This document shows, piece by piece, positions 17,092-25,828 of a DNA stretch of 64,000 nucleotides. Below the pieces are notes generated by a model, which saw only the letters and a program-made list of their open reading frames with translations, searched no databases and was not told where the DNA came from. A program made the translations under genes and the position numbers. The stretch covers positions 24,295 through 88,294 of the forward strand of contig MQVI01000004.1 of the NCBI GenBank assembly GCA_002002485.1, in the 5' to 3' direction. How positions within the stretch are numbered: the first letter of the stretch is position 1; each line of letters begins with the position of its first letter. This DNA comes from Pasteurellaceae bacterium 15-036681. Its GTDB lineage: Bacteria; Pseudomonadota; Gammaproteobacteria; Enterobacterales; Pasteurellaceae.

Positions 17092-20000
17092 TTATTTCAC
17101 ACTCGAAATCATCAACCCAAACCAATCTTGGGTACGTTGATAAATCTCTACCCAATCTAACTGTTTAGATTGCCCAATAACTCGTTGAACATAAATATTC
17201 TCAAGTTGTTCGATGTTGCTTTGACAAAACATCACTCGCGAAGTTTCATCTTCCATCTCATTAACCTGTTTGAAATAATCGTCTAAGTTATCATTTAAAG
17301 CCCATTTTAATTGATTAAAACTTGTCAAATAATCATCTATATAACGTACTAATAATGCTTTCGCCTGCTGCTTTTCTATTGGTTGGAATTCGAGATATTT
17401 AGCTTCACTTTGTTGGCGATAATAAAATTTGAGATGACTCACCCCACTGTCTGTGGCGCATAAAATTAAGTGATATATCCATGTAAGAATAATGTCTTTA
17501 TCACGTAATCGCCCTACACGCCATAAAATAATTTCATCACCAAAGCGATTTGCAATATTTCCGATTAAATTAACCGCTTGTGTTTGAGGATTTAATTTAA
17601 GATCGACTTCATAAATAGATTTTTCTTCACTCAAATAATCAGATAGCGCTGTTTTCAGTGATTGAATATTCTCTAGCAAATTATTTTTTGTAATCGTCGC
17701 AAAAGCATTAACAGGTAAGTTACCCTTTAATGTTTCATTTTCAATAAAGACTTCTGTTTCTTCCGCATTCAACCCAAGTAGCGTATCTAAAAAGTTATAG
17801 CGTTCCAAATTATCTAAATCGAAATGCTCACTTTCAGCAATTTGTTGATCGTAAGATTCAAAACGTACGCCTAAATGTGTTTTGAAAAAGTGCGCTACTG
17901 GATCTTGCAAGTAGCTGATTAAATCCGATAGCTCAATGTCTGTTGGTCTATTTATTTCTGTGGTTAATGGTGTTAAAAACTCGCCAACCTCTTGCTGTTT
18001 ATTTTTAGTCTCTAGCCACTCTTTATCATAAGAAATATTACCATTGCTAAAGTTTTTTGGGCTAAACACCGTCATGGCATGTTTCTGAATTGTAAATGTC
18101 TGTTTACCCACGCTATTTTCATCAATATAACCAATAAGTTGCGAAACGAGTATTGATGGTAATTTCTCCGCACTGCTTGTGAGCGATTGCCCCACATAGC
18201 TAATATAAAGCGTTTGTTGCGCAGACAGTAACGCTTCAAGGAATAAATAGCGATCGTCATCACGGCGCGCACGGTCACCTTTTTGTGGCGCATATTGCAT
18301 TAAATCAAAGCTATTCACTGGTTGCTGACGAGGGTATTCACCTTCATTCATGCCAAGCAAACAAACCACTTTAAATGGAATCGCTCGCATTGGAAGTAAC
18401 GTACAGAAATTCACTTTCCCAACAAGGAAATTTAGATTACTACGCTGTTCGCTGAGCTGTTGATCAAAGAGTTGAGCAAGTACATCAATTGTGATCTTTT
18501 CTGCAAAATTGGTCTGCTGGACGGCATCAACAACGTTATCAATTGCTTGTTTAAGATTGAATAACGTCAGGGTATTTTCATCATTCTCTTGATAGAAATT
18601 ATTCGTTAATTCGATAAGTTGTTGCTGCCAGTTTTCAATCAATTGTGGCTGCTGAATAAAGCTAATCCAAGCGGTCAGATTATCAATAAAATGTGCAATA
18701 TTGCCTGTCAATTCAGCATTTAAGCCATAGCTTTCATCAAATCCTAGCGTGTCTTGCCAGCTATTGCTTTCTTCTTTAAGGCTTGTGCCAAGTAGTAGAC
18801 GATTTAAGCCGTTTTCCCAAGAATTATAGTTTTTCCATTCTGGATTTTGTTTATTTAACCCTGCTCTTATGCCTGAATGTCTAATCCATTCACGCACGGT
18901 AAATAGCTGTTCTTCATTTAATTGATATTTTTCGCGAATCGCATGAATATCAAGTAAATCCAAGATCTCTTCTGCACTAAATTTACGATCTTTGAGTGAA
19001 AGTAACGTTAAGAAACTCGATACAATCGGATCAATAAAATTGATCTTTTGGTCGGAAAGCGTAAAAGGTATATAACGTTTATCACCGTAAGTATAGCGCG
19101 AAAATACCGCATTAATGTAAGGCGCATAGCTGTCAATATCTGCTGACATGACGATAATATCTTTCGGCGATAACGCTGGGTTTTGTTCAAATAACTGGAG
19201 TAAATTATTATGCAGCACTTCCACTTCACGCATTTGGCTGTGGCAAGAGTGGATTTGAACAGAGTTGTCTTTCTTAGAGAGCTGAAATTCAGAATGATGC
19301 TCAAAGTTAAAAATCGCTTGCTTAATTTGAGCTAATAAAGAGCCATTATCTAAATTGCTCATATCAGGAATGTAGTAGGTATCAAGTTCTGCTTCGCTAA
19401 TTAAATTAAGAAATTCTTTTCCTTGCTTGCCCCAATTAACTAATAATGGGTTGCCTTGTCCTTCCAATAAAATGGAGAGATCTTCTTCTGTGAGACTTTG
19501 ATTTAATGCGAGTTTTTCAACGACTTTATCTTCACGTGCATCTTCCCAAAAGGACTCGCTTGGGTTGGTAAAAAACAGATAAACACGACAATGTTCACTT
19601 AATTTATTCAATACAGCAAGCTGTTGAATGGGCATTGAGGAAATTCCAAACACAAAAATGCGTTTAGGTAATTTCTCAATTTCCTGTGGAGTGAGGTTGT
19701 CTAATTTTTCAAAGTAACGCTGTTGTAAATAAGCTCGGTGAGACGTGTTAAACGTTATCGCATCACTATCTTGCTTAATATCTTCAATAAGCAGATTCCA
19801 CAACATACTTTGCCATAAATTACTTTGGGCAATATCTTCAAAGTCTTTGTTTTTAAAAGAGATATTTCGGCTAATTTCGTTCAAAATAGCGTGTTGTTCG
19901 CCTTTCTCCCAATGAATTAACCAATGAGGGCGATAAACTAAGTATTGGTCAAAAAGATCAGCAATTTTAGAGGCTAATTGATACAATTTAAGTTGATCTG

Positions 20001-20352
20001 GATTTTTTAGGTAGGTAGCAAGTGGTGCAAATTCGGGTTGAGTGAGGCAACGAGGGATTAAGCGCATCAAACGCCATACCATTGTACTACGTGCGAAAAT
20101 ATTCTCTTTCGGCAATTCAGGAAACAATAAGCGATATTGTTGCCACAAAAAGCTAGTTGGATAAGGAAAATCGATGTTTCCAGCTACACCTTCACTCTCG
20201 GCAATCTGCATTTGTAGCCATTGCGCCATACCGATACTCTGGACAAGAATGGTTTCTTTCTCAAAGGGGTTTGGGTTAGGATCTTGCTCTAGAATTTTGA
20301 TCAGGAGATCTTTTTGGCTTGCTAATTGATTTGAGTAGTAAACAGTAAACAT
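17092..20352 (-). CDS. recC: Exodeoxyribonuclease V (RecBCD) gamma subunit
   Basis: The Chi-recognising subunit of the RecBCD helicase-nuclease that processes double-strand ends. It has 1086 residues, close to E. coli RecC (1122). The start MFTVYYSNQLASQKDLL and ILVQSIGMAQWLQMQIAE, with GNIDFPYPTSFLWQQY, are typical of RecC, and the decayed helicase motifs include VCLLGMNEGEYPRQQP. It is the fifth gene after comNOPQ on the same strand, as in H. influenzae. recB and recD are not in the window. Confidence 0.95.
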   Translation of the reverse strand: MFTVYYSNQLASQKDLLIKILEQDPNPNPFEKETILVQSIGMAQWLQMQIAESEGVAGNIDFPYPTSFLWQQYRLLFPELPKENIFARSTMVWRLMRLIPRCLTQPEFAPLATYLKNPDQLKLYQLASKIADLFDQYLVYRPHWLIHWEKGEQHAILNEISRNISFKNKDFEDIAQSNLWQSMLWNLLIEDIKQDSDAITFNTSHRAYLQQRYFEKLDNLTPQEIEKLPKRIFVFGISSMPIQQLAVLNKLSEHCRVYLFFTNPSESFWEDAREDKVVEKLALNQSLTEEDLSILLEGQGNPLLVNWGKQGKEFLNLISEAELDTYYIPDMSNLDNGSLLAQIKQAIFNFEHHSEFQLSKKDNSVQIHSCHSQMREVEVLHNNLLQLFEQNPALSPKDIIVMSADIDSYAPYINAVFSRYTYGDKRYIPFTLSDQKINFIDPIVSSFLTLLSLKDRKFSAEEILDLLDIHAIREKYQLNEEQLFTVREWIRHSGIRAGLNKQNPEWKNYNSWENGLNRLLLGTSLKEESNSWQDTLGFDESYGLNAELTGNIAHFIDNLTAWISFIQQPQLIENWQQQLIELTNNFYQENDENTLTLFNLKQAIDNVVDAVQQTNFAEKITIDVLAQLFDQQLSEQRSNLNFLVGKVNFCTLLPMRAIPFKVVCLLGMNEGEYPRQQPVNSFDLMQYAPQKGDRARRDDDRYLFLEALLSAQQTLYISYVGQSLTSSAEKLPSILVSQLIGYIDENSVGKQTFTIQKHAMTVFSPKNFSNGNISYDKEWLETKNKQQEVGEFLTPLTTEINRPTDIELSDLISYLQDPVAHFFKTHLGVRFESYDQQIAESEHFDLDNLERYNFLDTLLGLNAEETEVFIENETLKGNLPVNAFATITKNNLLENIQSLKTALSDYLSEEKSIYEVDLKLNPQTQAVNLIGNIANRFGDEIILWRVGRLRDKDIILTWIYHLILCATDSGVSHLKFYYRQQSEAKYLEFQPIEKQQAKALLVRYIDDYLTSFNQLKWALNDNLDDYFKQVNEMEDETSRVMFCQSNIEQLENIYVQRVIGQSKQLDWVEIYQRTQDWFGLMISSVK

Positions 20353-20407
20353 CGGGTTTTCCTCTTGCTTTTAATCCGTTCATTCTAGCGAGTTATCTCA
20401 CAATGAT

Positions 20408-20701
20408 CTAACGAATTATCACTTCACCCAGTGGAAAATTAACCTTGATTTGTTGCTGGGAACACGCAATATCAAAACGTAATCCGTTTCGGAGAATAGA
20501 CTTTTCACAAGCATGATTCGCCATCTGTAAACTTATTTGATTTTCGGCAATTTGTAAGGCTTGTTTCTGTTGATAGAGAAAATTTGAGCGTTGATTCTGC
20601 TTGGATTGCCATTGGCTGTAACTTAAATAAAGTAATGAGAAAATCATCAGTGCAATCATCACACTACTGAAACTTTCCGCTTTTTGAATGGGGTTAATCA
20701 T
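20408..20701 (-). CDS. comQ: Competence pseudopilin ComQ
   Basis: A small 97-residue protein with one N-terminal hydrophobic helix (SSVMIALMIFSLLYLSY) preceded by a short basic/polar leader, as in type IV prepilin-like proteins. It is the last of four overlapping minor-pseudopilin genes before recC; H. influenzae has comN-comO-comP-comQ-recC in the same order. Its start overlaps comP by 8 bases. Function is assigned from position and topology; similarity at this length is weak. Confidence 0.75.
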   Translation of the reverse strand: MINPIQKAESFSSVMIALMIFSLLYLSYSQWQSKQNQRSNFLYQQKQALQIAENQISLQMANHACEKSILRNGLRFDIACSQQQIKVNFPLGEVIIR

Positions 20702-21374
20702 AATTTAATATCGTTTGAGAATGGGTTAAATAGTGCCATTGAGAATGCATCTTTTCTAGGTTATCCACCACTGCGCGGCGATAAGTTAAATTACGCTCTT
20801 CACGCGCATTATCAAAGGAGGAATAGAGCACACCATACATTTTCCGGCTGCCTTTAATATCAAAATAGTAGTCTGTAATAATGATGCCATAAAAATCCTT
20901 AGTAATATTTTCATCAATATCATTAAGCGCAATGGCTATTCTTGGCGCTTGTTCACTGCTATTTGGCAGTTCTGCTAAAGATTTAATATAAACGACCGCT
21001 TGTTGATATGTATCTAAATCTAGCCAACGATGAATATCATCCACGGCAATATATTTATCTCTGGTTGGCTTAGGCTGAATAAATAAGCTGGTTTGAACAC
21101 AGTTAAATTGATATTTTATTTTTTCAAACTCAAAAACTATTTTCTCTTTTTTCTGATGCTCACACTCCTGTTGTTTATTTTGTTTAATTTTATCAAATAC
21201 CTTTAATTTACTATTTAAATAATTTTGATAGTAGTTTTGTGTGATTTTTTCACGACTAATTAAATCATCTTTAAATAAGAAGATAAGAGAAAATATTGTC
21301 GTTAATATGATTAAACTGACTAGTAGACTACTAGCAGGTTGAAAACGAGCTAATCTAAATTGAAAGGACCCCAT
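20694..21374 (-). CDS. comP: Competence pseudopilin ComP
   Basis: 226 residues with a prepilin-like N-terminus: a basic leader, then QPASSLLVSLIILTTIFS as leader tail plus hydrophobic helix, then a long soluble periplasmic part. It overlaps the comO stop by one base (TAATG). By position it is the third gene of the comNOPQ operon needed for DNA uptake through the type IV pilus machinery. The residue before the cleavage point is Ala, not the usual Gly. Confidence 0.78.
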   Translation of the reverse strand: MGSFQFRLARFQPASSLLVSLIILTTIFSLIFLFKDDLISREKITQNYYQNYLNSKLKVFDKIKQNKQQECEHQKKEKIVFEFEKIKYQFNCVQTSLFIQPKPTRDKYIAVDDIHRWLDLDTYQQAVVYIKSLAELPNSSEQAPRIAIALNDIDENITKDFYGIIITDYYFDIKGSRKMYGVLYSSFDNAREERNLTYRRAVVDNLEKMHSQWHYLTHSQTILNYD

Positions 21375-22060
21375 TAATCTTCTCCTGAATTAAATAAATA
21401 ACTATATGCTGTTGCGCTATATTCAACTTTAGGCAATTTGGTTGATTTTAAAGATAATTCTATTTTAAGTAACTTGTCTTCTTTTAACCAACTAAAGTTA
21501 AGTTGTGTGACTATGTAGTCTCCCATATCCGCCATTTTGCTCCATTTTCCAATATTACAGCCTTTAGCAAATATTTCGCATTCCTGTCCATAGCAGGTTT
21601 GAATTTGGTTATCTTCGTAAATATAAATTGCTTGATTCTCAAATTTAAAACCAAATAACTCTTTTGCAATATTATTGGTCTTATTTAATCCTTGAACTTG
21701 GCAAGCTTGTGTTTTATTACGATTACCAATACAGCCATCACCATTCAAATCATAGAAAAACATTAAACATTGTTTTCCCTCTAGTAAATAATTTTTATCC
21801 TTGCTGCTAAATAAATCAAAATTGCTATTTTCACGATAATTACCTTGATAATTCATGTGCTGAATATGTTGTTGGAAATAATCTAATAGTTGATGAGTAT
21901 GCGTTTGTAAATTCAATAACTCTCGTTGCTTAGACTGAGTATAATAATATTGGCTATATAACGAACTAGCAATCAATAAAATAAAGCTCGCTAAACTAAG
22001 TGAAATAAGTATTTCAATTAAGCTAACGGCAGGTTGAACGTTTATTTTTTTGAATAACAT
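21374..22060 (-). CDS. comO: Competence pseudopilin ComO (PpdB-like)
   Basis: 228 residues from the chosen ATG, which has GGAG eight bases upstream; ATGs up to 22081 have no such site. The start overlaps comN by 38 bases. The prepilin motif QPAVSLIEILISLSL places Glu5 after an Ala cleavage residue. The soluble part contains a cysteine-rich stretch (KTQACQ, QTCYGQECEIFAKGC) typical of PpdB-like minor pseudopilins. Confidence 0.8.
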   Translation of the reverse strand: MLFKKINVQPAVSLIEILISLSLASFILLIASSLYSQYYYTQSKQRELLNLQTHTHQLLDYFQQHIQHMNYQGNYRENSNFDLFSSKDKNYLLEGKQCLMFFYDLNGDGCIGNRNKTQACQVQGLNKTNNIAKELFGFKFENQAIYIYEDNQIQTCYGQECEIFAKGCNIGKWSKMADMGDYIVTQLNFSWLKEDKLLKIELSLKSTKLPKVEYSATAYSYLFNSGED

Positions 22061-22541
22061 ATACGACTCCATTTTGCTCAAATTGAATTACGTCTTTTTC
22101 ATTATTTAAAGCAAAGCCTAAACATTTAGATTCTAGTCGACCAGCATTACCATCGACATTCATAAATACTTTTGGATATAAACTATTGCTCTTTAATGTG
22201 AGTGCATTATGTGAATGGTATAAGCGATATTCGTCTTTAATTAAACAGCTGTTGATATTTAAGCAATCACAAGCGATCTGTTTGCTATCTAATTTTGCAA
22301 CTGCAACCATGCACCATTGCTGATTATCTTGATTAATGGAAATAGAGTAATTTTGCTTTTGGTAACGAGCTTTGGATTGAATTTGGTAAATAAATGCTTT
22401 TACTTGATCAATTTCTTTATTTAATAAAAGATGATCATGAAGTTTAAAAAAGATTGGAGAGATAAAATAGAGTGAGAGAATTAAAATCACCAATGTTATA
22501 AGCGTTTCAATTAAGCTAAATGCTTTAAGCTGGATAAGCAT
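22023..22541 (-). CDS. comN: Competence pseudopilin ComN (PpdA-like), first gene of comNOPQ
   Basis: 172 residues with the prepilin helix KAFSLIETLITLVILIL, including the conserved Glu5. The leader is very short (7 residues) and ends in Ala. The C-terminal part has the paired cysteines CDCLNINSC. It heads the operon comN-comO-comP-comQ(-recC). A CRP-S site is centred 84 bases upstream of the start, so the gene is expected to be induced with competence by CRP and Sxy. Confidence 0.82.
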   Translation of the reverse strand: MLIQLKAFSLIETLITLVILILSLYFISPIFFKLHDHLLLNKEIDQVKAFIYQIQSKARYQKQNYSISINQDNQQWCMVAVAKLDSKQIACDCLNINSCLIKDEYRLYHSHNALTLKSNSLYPKVFMNVDGNAGRLESKCLGFALNNEKDVIQFEQNGVVYVIQKNKRSTCR

Positions 22542-22571
22542 CGTATATCCTTAAATAAAATATTTTCGGAA

Positions 22572-22577
22572 ATACTA
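22572..22577 (-). promoter_or_regulatory. Candidate -10 box of comN
   Basis: TAGTAT on the minus strand. It would put the transcription start near 22565, with the CRP-S centre at about -60.5, a class I position. No good -35 is present, as expected for a CRP-dependent promoter. Confidence 0.5.
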
Positions 22578-22614
22578 AAATTGGCAGAATTTTTGGTAAA
22601 CAAAAGAGTTTTTA

Positions 22615-22636
22615 TTTTTCGATCAAGATCGCAAAA
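22615..22636 (-). promoter_or_regulatory. CRP-S (Sxy-dependent CRP) site upstream of comNOPQ
   Basis: The 22-base site is a near-perfect palindrome on the minus strand: a T-rich flank, TGCGATC, two bases, GATCGaA and an A-rich flank. Having C at position 3 of the half-site (TGCGA instead of TGTGA) is the defining mark of competence CRP-S sites in Pasteurellaceae. It lies upstream of a known competence operon. Confidence 0.88.
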
Positions 22637-22642
22637 ACAGAG

Positions 22643-22843
22643 GGAATTTGGTGAGTATTTGCACACATTCTAATTTACACCCACTCCCTCTTGGAGAGGG
22701 AAATTGTTAAATATTCCCTTAAATATCACGCGTGTTACCCTCTCTCTGCAAAAATTACTGAACGCAATTTTTGCGGTCTCTCTCCCAAAGGGAGAGAGTA
22801 GTGAATTCAAATATTTGATTTGTACCACTGCTACATAATTTCG
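22643..22843. repeat. Dispersed repeat family A, copy 2
   Basis: Shares with copy 1 the GGAGAGGGAAATTGTTAAAT block, the CTCTCTGCAAAAATT/AATTTTTGCGG hairpin, the CTCTCTCCC/GGGAGAGAG hairpin and the right end AATTCAAATATTTGATTTGT...CTACATAATTTCG. The left end is more diverged. It fills the gap between the comN control region and the end of fabA. Nothing else is seen in the gap 22542-22864 beyond this and the CRP-S region. Confidence 0.8.
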
Positions 22844-22864
22844 TTATGAGCCTATATCGATAAA

Positions 22865-23398
22865 TTAAAACGATGCTGTATCTTGAAACAAGCCTACTTT
22901 CAAATCCGTTGCAGTATAGATTACTCGGCCATCCACTTCCACTTCGCCATCTGCCATTCCCATCACTAACTTACGGTTGATCACTCGTTTCATATTAATA
23001 CGATAAATCACTTTCTTCGCTGTTGGTAAAATTTGACCTGTAAATTTCACTTCGCCTACACCTAATGCACGGCCTTTACCTTTACCGCCGATCCAGCCTA
23101 AGTAGAAACCCACTAACTGCCACATGGCATCTAAACCTAAACAACCGGGCATTACTGGGTCGCCGATAAAATGGCAACCAAAGAAAGGTAAGTCTTTATT
23201 GATATCTAACTCTGCTTCGATATAGCCCTTCTCAAATAGACCTTCAACATCGGTAATCTTGGTAATGCGATCCATCATTAACATTGATGGCGCAGGTAAT
23301 TGTGGACCTTCACTACCGAATAATTCACCACGTCCTGAAGCTAATAAGTCTTGGTAATCATAGTTAGATTTAATGTTAGGTGTACAAGTGTTCATCAT
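22865..23398 (-). CDS. fabA: 3-hydroxydecanoyl-ACP dehydratase/isomerase
   Basis: Makes and isomerises trans-2-decenoyl-ACP, the branch point for anaerobic unsaturated fatty acid synthesis; works with FabB. 177 residues, hot-dog fold. The active-site His76 lies in [14 protein letters not shown] and Asp90 in GLDAMWQL. It lies downstream of lonH on the same strand, as in E. coli, but a terminator-like hairpin and a probable FabR operator lie between. MM at the start leaves a one-codon ambiguity. Confidence 0.96.
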   Translation of the reverse strand: MMNTCTPNIKSNYDYQDLLASGRGELFGSEGPQLPAPSMLMMDRITKITDVEGLFEKGYIEAELDINKDLPFFGCHFIGDPVMPGCLGLDAMWQLVGFYLGWIGGKGKGRALGVGEVKFTGQILPTAKKVIYRINMKRVINRKLVMGMADGEVEVDGRVIYTATDLKVGLFQDTASF

Positions 23399-23419
23399 TT
23401 TTTATTCCTGTATAAATGA

Positions 23420-23471
23420 AAAAGTCTGCTACAGCAGTGCATTTTGGACATACACATAGTAACAGACTTTT
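23420..23471 (-). terminator. Inverted repeat between lonH and fabA
   Basis: Arms of 13 bases with one mismatch (AAAAGTCTG plus TAC / GTA plus CAGACTTTT) around a 26-base loop, ending on the minus strand in five T. It could terminate lonH readthrough. The probable fabA -10 lies in the upstream arm. Confidence 0.5.
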
Positions 23472-23494
23472 AAAATAGCGAACAAGTGTAAGCT
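23455..23494 (-). promoter_or_regulatory. fabA promoter with probable FabR operator (23477-23494)
   Basis: The minus strand reads AGCTTACACTTGTTCGCT, a palindrome of the form AGCnnACAnnTGTnnGCT that matches the FabR operators of E. coli fabA and fabB as I remember them. It overlaps a -35-like TTGTTC, with TTACTAT 17 bases on as the -10. A fabR gene is present at 45059-45685, so repression of fabA by FabR is expected. Confidence 0.7.
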
Positions 23495-23505
23495 GACTTG
23501 TCGGA

Positions 23506-25140
23506 TCAGTGGCGTTTTAGCAATTTGTAAACTTTTTGCAAAATCGAACCGCTTAATTCTTCGTTTTGATTAGCATCAATATATTGATGTACAAGAGAAA
23601 AGATTGAAGGTTTATCACTCTCTTTTGGTAACTCTTCATCATAAAATTGATGTTGTAACAGAATTTCAATCGCTTCGAATACATCTGCAACTGCCCAGAT
23701 TTTAAATCTATCAGCCTTAATTGCCTCTAATACCTCTGGTTTGAGGCTAAGATGAGATAAACATACCGCAGGAATAACCACTCCTTGCTTACCTGTTAAC
23801 TCACGTGCGTTACATACATTGAAAAAGCCTTCAATCTTCTGATTAACACCACCGACACTCAGCACATTACCAAATTGGTCAATTGAGCCTGTCACAGCCA
23901 AAGACTGTGGTAAAGGTAATTTAGTTAAAGCACTAATTAGCACACAGAAAATCGCCAGAGACGAGCTATCACCATCAATTTCGCCATAGGATTGCTCAAA
24001 GGCTAAAGAGGCTGAAAATGGCAATTGCGCAGGTAATTCCAATAGGTTCGCAAGGCAAGACTGGGCAATAATAATCCCCTTGGAATGAATATTGCCACCT
24101 AGCTCTACTTTGCGCTCAATATCGTGAATTTCGCCCTCTCCATACTGAACATTACAGCTAATACGTAGTGGCTCACCAAATGAGTGAGGAATACCATCAA
24201 ACTCTACTACCGATAAACCATTAATTTGCCCGACTGTTTCGTCATCCGTTTCAATATATTGCTGATTATTTAAAATATCTTGCAAAACATATTGATTTAA
24301 TACTGCAGATTGCTGTTCTAAATAATCAAAATAGCCTTGAATATCCTTAAATTCAGACTGATTTCGATAGAAAGTATTAATGCCTAAAATATGCTTTTTA
24401 ACTAATGTAGGTGAAATTGAGATTAATTGTTGGCTCTCACTTTCTCTAATATAATTCTGTAATAATTGATTTAATGCCTGTGCCGAAAATAATTTTTGCG
24501 TATATTTTTGTGCTGTTGTTTGAATATAATCACCCCATTGTTGAAGATTATCTTCATCAATCATTAGGTAAGATTCAATTTCAGCATATTGGCTAAATTG
24601 ATAGAGGCTATCATCATAGGTAGCAAGAGTTGAAATATCTTCTCGGCTTCCTACTAATACCAGTTTGAATTGGCTCTGAATTGCTTCTAGAGGTGTCGGT
24701 ACGGCATTAATAGTATGAGGTTCATAATAACCAAATAATAATGCCTGTTTTAATCTATCCCATTGAGTAACATCCAATAATAGCGAATTAATATTTAAAA
24801 TTAATACACCATTATTAGCTTGTTGAATTGCCCCTTGTACGCTCTCTGCTCGGTTCTCTTTTTCCAGATAAAGACTATATCCAAATAAACTATTACGATT
24901 AAATTCTATTTTAGTTAGCGTTACAATATGTTGAGATTCAAAATAGTCTTCAATTTCTGCTAAAAATTCTGGGAAGGTTTCAGTTTTTAAAATTAATGCA
25001 CTATTTCCTTCGCTCAAAATAAATTGATCGATCGCTTGTTGAGTTTTAGTCTGAAAATCAAAAAAATTAACCTGCTCGCTTGATTCAGCAAAAGGGTATT
25101 GAATAGTTAAAGATTGCCAATTAATCGGGGTTATTTGCAC
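23506..25140 (-). CDS. lonH: Lon-like protease LonH (YcbZ family)
   Basis: 544 residues, similar to E. coli YcbZ (586). The N-terminal two thirds resemble a decayed AAA-like domain without a clear Walker A. The C-terminal S16 protease domain has the catalytic serine in GEIDGDSSSLA (about 395) and lysine in GGVNQKIEGFFNVC (about 436). It sits between matP (divergent) and fabA (downstream), the same order as in E. coli. The substrate is not well established. Confidence 0.88.
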   Translation of the reverse strand: MQITPINWQSLTIQYPFAESSEQVNFFDFQTKTQQAIDQFILSEGNSALILKTETFPEFLAEIEDYFESQHIVTLTKIEFNRNSLFGYSLYLEKENRAESVQGAIQQANNGVLILNINSLLLDVTQWDRLKQALLFGYYEPHTINAVPTPLEAIQSQFKLVLVGSREDISTLATYDDSLYQFSQYAEIESYLMIDEDNLQQWGDYIQTTAQKYTQKLFSAQALNQLLQNYIRESESQQLISISPTLVKKHILGINTFYRNQSEFKDIQGYFDYLEQQSAVLNQYVLQDILNNQQYIETDDETVGQINGLSVVEFDGIPHSFGEPLRISCNVQYGEGEIHDIERKVELGGNIHSKGIIIAQSCLANLLELPAQLPFSASLAFEQSYGEIDGDSSSLAIFCVLISALTKLPLPQSLAVTGSIDQFGNVLSVGGVNQKIEGFFNVCNARELTGKQGVVIPAVCLSHLSLKPEVLEAIKADRFKIWAVADVFEAIEILLQHQFYDEELPKESDKPSIFSLVHQYIDANQNEELSGSILQKVYKLLKRH

Positions 25141-25225
25141 AAAGTTGCCTCATTAAGAAATTTGCTTCATTATACCTGTAATTCCGTTATACTTCACACA
25201 AAGATTTATTGGGTTAAATAACAGT

Positions 25226-25672
25226 ATGCGCTATCAAAAATTAGAAATTCAAGAGGCAGGTTGGAAATGGAAATACCTGCTAAAAAAATACCGTGAGGGT
25301 GAAAATGTCACCAAACACGAAGAAACTAGTTTAATTGAGCTTAAAATGCAATTACTTACGACTTTGCAAAATTCACCAGAGGAGATCGAAGGTTGGATTA
25401 AAAATGAAATGACTGCGGAGCAACGTAAGAAAATGCGCCAATCAATTCGTGCTCGTCGCAAGCGCTTCTTCAATGCAGAAAAGCAATCGACTAAGAAAAA
25501 ATCTATTGATTTAGATTATGCAAGCTGGCTACGCCTTTCTAAACAATCAAGAAAGATGGAAATGACGTTATCAGAAACAATTAACTATTTGATTGATGAA
25601 GTTGAGAATAAACAGATCTATTCTGAGCAAGTAGATAAGATGAAAGCTAATTTGAAGGCTCTTCTAGGATAA
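25226..25672 (+). CDS. matP: Macrodomain Ter protein MatP
   Basis: Binds matS sites and organises the replication terminus region, linking it to the division machinery. 148 residues (E. coli 150). The N-terminal four-helix bundle begins RYQKLEIQEAGWKWKYL, and the ribbon-helix-helix DNA-binding part follows in IDLDYASWLRLSKQSRKMEM and LSETINYLID. Its presence next to lonH, fabA and ompA repeats the enterobacterial order. I found no convincing matS sequence by eye in this window. Confidence 0.95.
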   Translation: MRYQKLEIQEAGWKWKYLLKKYREGENVTKHEETSLIELKMQLLTTLQNSPEEIEGWIKNEMTAEQRKKMRQSIRARRKRFFNAEKQSTKKKSIDLDYASWLRLSKQSRKMEMTLSETINYLIDEVENKQIYSEQVDKMKANLKALLG

Positions 25673-25679
25673 CAATTTC

Positions 25680-25751
25680 GTAGGGTGGACATCCCTGCCC
25701 ACCAATATATACATATGAGTCAAAAATGGTGGGCAAGGATGCCCACCCTAC
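25680..25751. repeat. Complete inverted-repeat element, family D
   Basis: A 72-base element whose two 25-base ends are inverted copies with two differences: GTAGGGTGGACATCCCTGCC on the left, GTAGGGTGGGCATCCTTGCC on the right when reversed. Each end is itself a small hairpin. Single ends occur near 2786 and 47453. Confidence 0.75.
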
Positions 25752-25776
25752 ATTACGCTTATCTGCAACCTGAAAC

Positions 25777-25806
25777 AAAAATACCCACTTACGTGGGTAT
25801 TTTTTT
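25777..25806. terminator. Bidirectional terminator between matP and ompA copy 1
   Basis: ATACCCAC / GTGGGTAT stem flanked by A-runs on one side and seven T on the other. It serves both convergent genes. Confidence 0.85.
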
Positions 25807-25828
25807 AAGCTTTAAGACTTAAAGAAGA

